Below, piece by piece: positions 58,434 through 64,000 of a stretch of 64,000 nucleotides of DNA. A program made the position numbers and the translations under genes. Every line of letters begins with the position of its first letter. Within the stretch, counting starts at the first letter, position 1. The notes under the pieces are model-generated. The model was not told the DNA's origin and searched no databases. It was given only the letters and a program-made list of their open reading frames with translations. Origin of the DNA: Solanum dulcamara (lineage: Eukaryota; Streptophyta; Magnoliopsida; Solanales; Solanaceae); the NCBI RefSeq assembly GCF_947179165.1, contig NC_077242.1, positions 33,601,097-33,665,096 on the forward strand. Direction: 5' to 3'.

Positions 58434-60745
58434 TGTAACATCCCCTAAAAAGGTTGTATACGATGTTTCAATTCTCGCCTAAAAATAATACAGCCTTTGT
58501 ATTTTGGGCATAACTTTTTATAGGATTGTCCAAATTGGGTGATTCAAATTTCTGAGTAACCACCAGATCATTACCTACAACTTTTATCAATACCATAATT
58601 TAAGTTTCAGAGGTTAAGTAGGTCAAATAAATTAATTATTGTAAAACAGTGTGCTATGATGAAATGGGGTATTTGTAGAAGAAACTTCATATCTCACTGT
58701 AGGATGCTCCAAATTGGTTGATTCTTGCACTACATGAAACTAGACTTCTATTTCTACAATTCTTATAAGGCACCAAATCCTAATAAGGAATTTATCTTAT
58801 TCAAAAGCAGCTCCGAAAAAGAGTATTCTGTCAAAGATAACTCATTTCACCTACCATGAAAAGATCTAGATACATTTGACATCATTCATTACATAAATTG
58901 TCCTCCAATTAACATCATCCATGACATCATAATTTTCCATTAAATTTTTAGATTTTTCTTTATAATTATTTTATTTATTGTAAGGTCCTCTTTCCCACCT
59001 ATAAATACCCACCTTATTTTCTCATTTTATTCATCAAGCTTTCTCAAGCAAGTCTTCTCTCTATACACTTCTTTACACATTCTCAAATATAGTTTTAGTT
59101 TTTAGTAGTAAAGAAATACTATTCCGGTAATTCATATACTCCGGGTAGTACACAAAATATTCCGGCGAGGAGAAAAGCTAGGACTCAAGATTGTTCATTA
59201 CGTCTTCCGGTTCCGACTAAAGCTTTGAATTCCAGGTATGTAAGGCTTCAATGAGAGTATTTCTTCCACTCTCATGTCTAAATTATTTTGATTATATGAT
59301 AAATTATGTTTATTTTCTTTAAACTTTACTCTAAGTTATGTGAGTGTTTATCCATGGGTTCTTCCATCCATGTAGTTCAAAAACTCTTTCAATTAAGTCT
59401 CCTGATTTCAAGTAATATTTTCTTATGGGAAATTTTTATTTATTCTTAATATCATGAATCATGGTTAAACTAATGATCATTGTTCTATTTTGATGCAACA
59501 TAATTTCATATGTATGAATTGATGGTTCTTCTATTTTTCTATTTAAAGGTTCTTGAAATTCATGGTGGGTTATTTAAAGCATGATTTTTAATTAATAGAT
59601 TTCAAAGTATTTATGTATATTTATTTACATGTTTGCAAGTTGAAGTGATTTGAACCCACCTAGTTTTACTATGTTTTGAATAAAGTTTGGCTTGAACGTT
59701 TTGACTCCAAATGAATGTTTATGAAAGCAATATCTATTATCAAAAAGGAGTCTTATGAAACAAAAGAATGATGAAATGATATGAATGATGGATTCTTTAT
59801 GCAATAAGGACAATTCTTGCATATTTGAATAATCAAATGTTTTAATGAGCTATTCTACCGAATATGATGTTTTGAATTCTCAAGCTATATGCTATGAATA
59901 TTTTGAAGTATTAAACTATTCTGTGGGATTGACTTAGCACCGAATGGGGCATTGAGGTAGGATTCGGTAAGGGAATCCTAGTAGCAACCCCTTGTCTCAT
60001 TAACTATGTGCCAACATAGGAGCCCTTGTAGGCTTAGGCTAATGGATCCATAAATAGCCCTTAAAGTTAAAGTTAAAGAAATGAATGAAGTTGACGGAGT
60101 TCTACCTGGCAAGTAGTCTCCCCGGCCAACGTAGGGGGTTATGTTGGATTCCATGTAATAGCTCGCATGGTCTTAAAAGTCGGTTATGGTTATTTTCCCA
60201 CAAAATGAATGTTTTAATGGATATCTATATGATTTATTATGCATGCATTACATTATCTTCCATATTACATAAATGTTATAATGTTTCCTCAATGTTCATG
60301 CATCCTTACATACTTAGTACATTCAAAGTACTAACGCATACTCTTTTGCCTACATGATATTACCATGTAGGGACCAGTGCTCCTCCTCGTTCTCCTCCAC
60401 GTGGCTAGTTGAGATTTCGTTGAAGACTACTTTTGGTGAGTTCCCATGTTCCGGAAACAATACTCCTTTATCTTTCTAGCTTATGATATGTTAAGATATT
60501 TTACTATGGCATTTCTTTAGTTATGATTAAGGGTGAGCTAGGGACTTGTCTTAGCTCCGTTAAATCTAATAGTTAGAGGTACTGTTGGACATATGTAAGA
60601 TGAAGATTTACTATTATGATTTTCGCTTGTTTATTTATCATCATTACTTATGAAAGGCTAAAAGAATGCTAAGAGGCTTGTTTGAGGTACTTTCGGGTTC
60701 CTCATTCGCCATGTCACGTCTAGGCCCTAGGCTTGGATCGTGACA
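58434..60745 (+). mobile_element. 3' LTR of element Y
   Basis: 2312 bp, TGTAACATCCCCTAAAAAGG ... GGCTTGGATCGTGACA. It is colinear with 51141-53453 and one base shorter. It is followed by the ATCAT duplicate and EPRV sequence. Confidence 0.95.
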
Positions 60746-61231
60746 ATCATGAAGAAGACGTTTGTGATTATTATACAACGTAAGAAAGAGTGTCATGTGG
60801 GTATGCCCACTAATGTCTTGTAAAGAGTGTTGTCACTTTATCACTACCCTCCAAGGAACAAACTGTTGATAAGCACGAGTCTGTCTATATCAGTCAGTAA
60901 AGATTGAAGTTAATAATGCATGTGACGATGGGGCCCAATGAGCACCTGACACGCATTATTATAGAAAATCTTATCAATTTGTCGGCCATCAACAATTGAG
61001 CCATGTAGCGTGTGTTAAACCTTTCATTTACTTGTCCTCGAGTCTATATAAGAAAGAGTGGTGTGCATTAGGAAGAGTAGAGTTAAGAGAGTTGAGAGAG
61101 AAGCCTTAAGCTAAAAATCTCCAACATATTCCCCTTTCCTTCTTGTTTAAAAATAAGAACCTTTCGTCCTTGGCTTGTACTAAAGTGTGAAATAATAAAG
61201 TGTGTTGTGTGAAGTTTTTCCAGTCTATTTG
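60746..61231 (+). promoter_or_regulatory. EPRV 35S-like promoter, copy 2
   Basis: Same layout as 17640-18120: TGACG at 60923, TATA at 61045, purine-rich initiation region, AATAAA at 61194-61199. Differences are scattered point changes such as GACACGCATT for AACGTGCATT. The copy ends at CAGTCTATTTG (61231), where the order breaks. It points toward the host gene's 3' end and would give antisense transcripts of it if active. Confidence 0.75.
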
Positions 61232-61233
61232 AA

Positions 61234-61310
61234 CAAAATTTAGAGATTTTTCTGAAATGGTGGTAAAGGCTTTTATCAGATAAGTTTTTTCAAATATGTT
61301 GTGAATCCTA
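61234..61310 (-). other. Inverted EPRV segment
   Basis: This 77-bp stretch is the reverse complement of 18573-18649 (the segment just before the primer site), with a few changes. It lies directly after promoter copy 2, where copy 1 continues with ordinary leader. Confidence 0.85.
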
Positions 61311-61343
61311 ATTAGTAGTTTGATTGTAAGTTAAACCGTAGTC

Positions 61344-61545
61344 ATACAAGGTAAAAAATTATTTAGCAAGTTTAATTGTAAATCTGGATATTTGCAAGTA
61401 AAAATGCACCCAGAAAGTATAGAATGGACAGCTTTCACTTGTTCAGAAGGACATTTTGAATGGTTAGCCATGCTTTTTGGGTTAAAAATAGCACCGCCCA
61501 TATTTCAAATAAAAATGGATGATATGTTCGGCGACTACCAGGAGG
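61344..61545 (+). pseudogene. EPRV reverse transcriptase fragment
   Basis: Matches 14802-14990 of unit 1 (fingers to palm: SGYLQVKMHP, HFEWLAMLFGLKIAPPIF). It is joined after the inverted leader piece and ends near GATGATATG, just before the active site. No catalytic YVDD is included. Confidence 0.85.
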
Positions 61546-61735
61546 GAAAATCTTGATGAATCCACTATCTATGATTCAGAGCAAACACTTCTGGACAAAT
61601 ATTCTTCATCGGAACCCTTGTACATACAAGTAAAAAGAACACCAAAACTCCGAGCACTTGACCATGATTACAAGATGAACATGCGAACAAATAGGAGACT
61701 GCAAATCGAACACATTATCTAAGTCGGAAGACTGA
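61546..61735 (+). other. Unassigned frame at the EPRV-host boundary
   Basis: A + frame of 67 codons (61519-61722) starts in RT and continues with DESTIYDSEQTLLDKYSSSE and KMNMRTNRRLQIEHII. It could be another viral segment, given its A-rich, charged character, but I do not recognise it. Beyond 61735 composition changes to that of the host gene region. Confidence 0.35.
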
Positions 61736-61916
61736 CAAAATCTTCACTTTTGAAATCAAAACATCATTACCGTCGAAGCTGAGTTTTTACAGAATTGTTT
61801 GTGAAATGACATGAAGAAGATATATGGTTAAAAGAATCCATGGACGCATGTACATAACAATTTACATCACATCACACTGAAAGATCTGGGAAGCACTCTC
61901 TTGGGGTTTCACAAAT
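61736..61916 (-). other. Probable 3' untranslated region of the host gene
   Basis: A 180-bp stretch downstream of the stop codon (61917-61919) of the minus-strand gene. Its poly(A) site is not certain; no clean AATAAA is visible on the minus strand here. Confidence 0.45.
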
Positions 61917-63340
61917 TCAGCTTTCAACAAGTCCTTGAAGGATCTTTTTAGCCTGAGCAAGGCTGTCCATATGACGAACTTCCGAAACCCATACATTTTG
62001 CATGGGAAGCATCACCATATCCAGCTCAGTCAAATGTGTCTCCAGCTGCCTGATAGCGTCTGAATTCATCAAACTGCCAACAACGGTCTGCCAGAAACGG
62101 ACAAAAAGCACATCTTAAATTTACCCTTCACAATGAGAAGAGAGCAGACGGGGTACATAATGTAGCTTCCGAGATTACAGAAATTGGCTGATGGGATGAC
62201 AACAGCATAAGAAAATAGATTCAAGTTAAGTCAAGAGCACCACCTTAAGTCATTAACCTATAATGTGGTAGTCTCTACACTTATTCCATTGGTACAAGAT
62301 GCATGTGCATACATGTATATGTATAAAACACACATTACATACACACACATACATACATACATTCCATAGGTATGTATTAGTATCTATAGGTATATATGCA
62401 TACTTGTATTATTCCATACTATAAGATGAGAAGACATAACACATGTGACTGCTAAGTGAAAATGAAACTTACCAAAAGGGTGCTGCAGCAAGCTTTGAGG
62501 ATGAGAGACTCAAAGAAATCTCGATCCAAACTACTTATAATCTTCTCAGGCTTGGCAGAAAACACAAGATCTTGACATGATGAATCAAAGGTGGAGGCCT
62601 GGTTTCTCACTGTGACCCTGCCATGCAGCTTCATAATTCTCCTTAAACAGGAAAAAGCTAAATTGCTACATGCTTGCTTTTTCCTGGTCTTCCTTGACTT
62701 CTTGCGAGTTTCAGCATAGGCTTTACCTCTAACTTCTTCATCATGTAACCCCAGAAAAACTGCTGCCCTCTCCCAACTAGTCCAGCAACAGCACAATGAT
62801 GACCCGTCATCTGAGCAAGCATTGAGAATAATCATGGAACACTAGCATTGTTTGAAAGCTCAACAGAGAACTTTTCAGATACTAGGACAAGATCTAACTA
62901 ACTGCTGCAAGTGAGCTTTTTCCAGTAGCGAAAGAAACCTCATTTACTATGGGGAAAAAGGAAAACAATATAAATCTCTGCATACAACAACTATGCCTCA
63001 GTCCCAAACAAGAGGAAATCTCTGCATAAAAATTCTAAATACAAACATCTGCAAGTCTTCTTAAAAAAAGTCAAAAAAGAACTTGGTTGTTCTTTAAATT
63101 TTAAGATAAATTCCACATGACTGTAAAAGTGAAGGAAGAATTAGAAAATGGCAGGATAAAATCAAGTAGAGCTCTTTAATATATCAAACACTCTGAAACA
63201 TTTAAATCCAGAAACATACCAAGGATAAAACCAGCAAGTGGAATGTCAATTGCAAATGAATTAGGTCTAGACTCAATTCTTGATAGATGGTATTTGTCTT
63301 TTGTGTTGTACTCCAGGACGAGGACATAAATAGCCATAAC
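61917..63340 (-). CDS. CTC1: CTC1-like gene, last three visible exons (CST telomere complex subunit)
   Basis: Three coding exons can be built on the minus strand with canonical GT/AG borders: 63220-63340 (LVLEYNTKDKYHLSRIESRP, then FAIDIPLAGFIL), 62473-62881 and 61917-62087 (SDAIRQLETHLTELDMVMLP, QNVWVSEVRHMDSLAQAKKI, stop TGA). Phases agree: phase 1 at the first junction, phase 0 at the second. Exon 2 contains a Cys-rich NACSDDGSSLCCCWTSWERA and a HDEEVRGKAYAETRKKSRK stretch. I read this as the C-terminal OB-fold region of plant CTC1, which with STN1 and TEN1 binds telomeric single strands and recruits polymerase alpha-primase. The identification is from memory of family features, not alignment. 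The frame breaks near 62836. Upstream exons lie past 64000 or unrecognised. Confidence 0.55.
62088..62472 (-). other. Intron of the CTC1-like gene
   Basis: Donor GTAAGT at 62472-62467 and acceptor TTTCTGGCAG ending at 62088, both read on the minus strand. It contains a CA/CATA-type simple repeat (~62325-62365) and is AT-rich. Confidence 0.75.
62882..63219 (-). other. Intron of the CTC1-like gene
   Basis: Donor GTATGT (63219-63214) and acceptor TTGTCCTAG (ending 62882), on the minus strand. An alternative acceptor AATGCTAG ends at 62842; using it would drop the FSVELSNNASV segment. Confidence 0.6.
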
Positions 63341-64000
63341 CTGACATTAAATGAGCAAAAAAAAGGATGTCCTATGAGAAGAGATGTCCAACAAGTGCCT
63401 AGAAAATGTTAAGCCAAAATATTATGGATGTCCCTAATCTTTTGAGTATTCATTCCTGTGACCTCGTGTATATCCTAAAACATTTTCAACTAACTTCGCC
63501 TTAGATGGGAAGTTCTGTCATCCCTATAGAAAGGCCATTAAAAGCTTTTCAATTTTGTCGACTACCTAGGTCTCATGATCAAGCACACTTTCTAAAATAG
63601 CAAGCAGTCAGTCAAATACTTTCAATTATATAACAATGGATACTAAAGTTAATTAAGAAGATAACAGCTTCTTCTCTTTCTATCAGCATTTAAAAATTCC
63701 AACCTAAAGAGACTCTTTAACCCAAGAAAATCTAAAGATTGTTGGCCACAGGAAGATATCAACAAAACAAGGAATAAAAAAGATGAAGCACATGTGGAAG
63801 CTTTCGATAGACAATATTAGGTGTGTCTAGTTAATTACCATTTTCGTTCTCTTTTTTTCATTTAGAATTGTTGTGTTTTCTTTTCCATTTGGTTGGTAAT
63901 TCCCAAAGAGTTCAAAGTTTCGTGCACCGTCAGTGGACAAAAATTTTTACAGTATCAGGTAAATTTACCTGCTATTGCAGGTTACCCATTCTTTCCATTC
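63341..64000 (-). other. Intronic or upstream part of the CTC1-like gene
   Basis: AT-rich sequence without a long frame. The acceptor TTAATGTCAG (ending 63341) closes it. A possible small exon, EWKEWVTCNSR followed by donor GTAAAT, lies at ~63967-64000 on the minus strand and runs off the window; this is weak. Confidence 0.45.

Larger units (their letters stand above)
51141..60745 (+). mobile_element. Element Y: complete Tekay-like chromovirus, inserted in the EPRV
   Basis: A 9605-bp Ty3/gypsy element with paired LTRs (51141-53453 and 58434-60745), a perfect primer site and a polypurine tract. The target duplication is perfect, ATCAT (51136-51140 and 60746-60750); the unoccupied site can be read in unit 1 at 17647-17651. 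Gag, protease, RT, RNase H, integrase and chromodomain are all present in order, but at least seven stops or frame breaks interrupt them. Its LTR family differs from that of X, Z, P and Q. It is the youngest-looking autonomous-type element here. Confidence 0.95.

Overview
The window is plant nuclear DNA, most likely from a member of the Solanaceae. It is gene-poor, repeat-dense heterochromatin packed against the 3' end of one host gene. The family call rests on an endogenous pararetrovirus of the caulimovirid type known from nightshade genomes (solendovirus-like; inference) and on Tekay/Del-like chromovirus Ty3/gypsy elements with very long LTRs. No bacterial features, rRNA operon, tRNA gene or CRISPR array is visible. 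Almost all open frames are shadows or fragments of decayed mobile elements.

Layout. (1) 1-9806: a Ty3/gypsy element 'Z' on the + strand. It has a degenerate pol and a 3' LTR (5902-9806) carrying a 434-bp tandem duplication. Its interior holds a 5S-rRNA-like segment and a 2.5-kb retroposon with a poly(A) tail and a 14-bp target duplication. A minus-orientation LTR piece sits at 1-450. (2) 9807-12002: an unassigned AT-rich spacer, then a head-to-head LTR chimera. (3) 12003-19714 plus 50374-51140 plus 60746-61545: a broken, partly tandem pararetrovirus (EPRV) with coat-protein, zinc-finger, protease, RT, RNase H and viroplasmin-like remnants. Two copies of a 35S-like promoter/leader and one Met-tRNA primer site are present. 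(4) 19715-50373: the minus-strand chromovirus 'X', inserted into the EPRV. (5) 23177-43678: the + strand non-autonomous LTR element 'P', inserted into the integrase of X with TSD CTAGA. (6) 26199-39059: the minus-strand non-autonomous element 'Q', inserted into the leader of P (TSD GTTAT/GTTAA). (7) 28809-33494: solo LTR 'S', inserted into an LTR of Q with TSD CTTAG. (8) 32094-33324: an organelle-like insert, probably mitochondrial, within S and flanked by a 54-bp duplication. (9) 51141-60745: a complete second chromovirus 'Y' with paired 2.3-kb LTRs and TSD ATCAT, inserted into the EPRV. (10) about 61700-64000: the 3' exons of a minus-strand host gene, probably CTC1, the large subunit of the CST telomere complex.

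How it fits together. The order of events can be read from the junctions: EPRV first, then X, P, Q, S and the organellar patch in succession, with Y hitting the EPRV separately. None of the elements has an intact gag-pol as read. P and Q carry no gag-pol, although their LTRs and primer sites resemble those of X and Z, so they would need enzymes supplied in trans. The most unusual signals are the two 5S rRNA-derived segments inside the retroelements, the EPRV repeat whose two units share one LTR junction, the patchwork retroposon at 786-3324 with three same-frame repeats, and an apparent one-base frameshift in the telomere gene.
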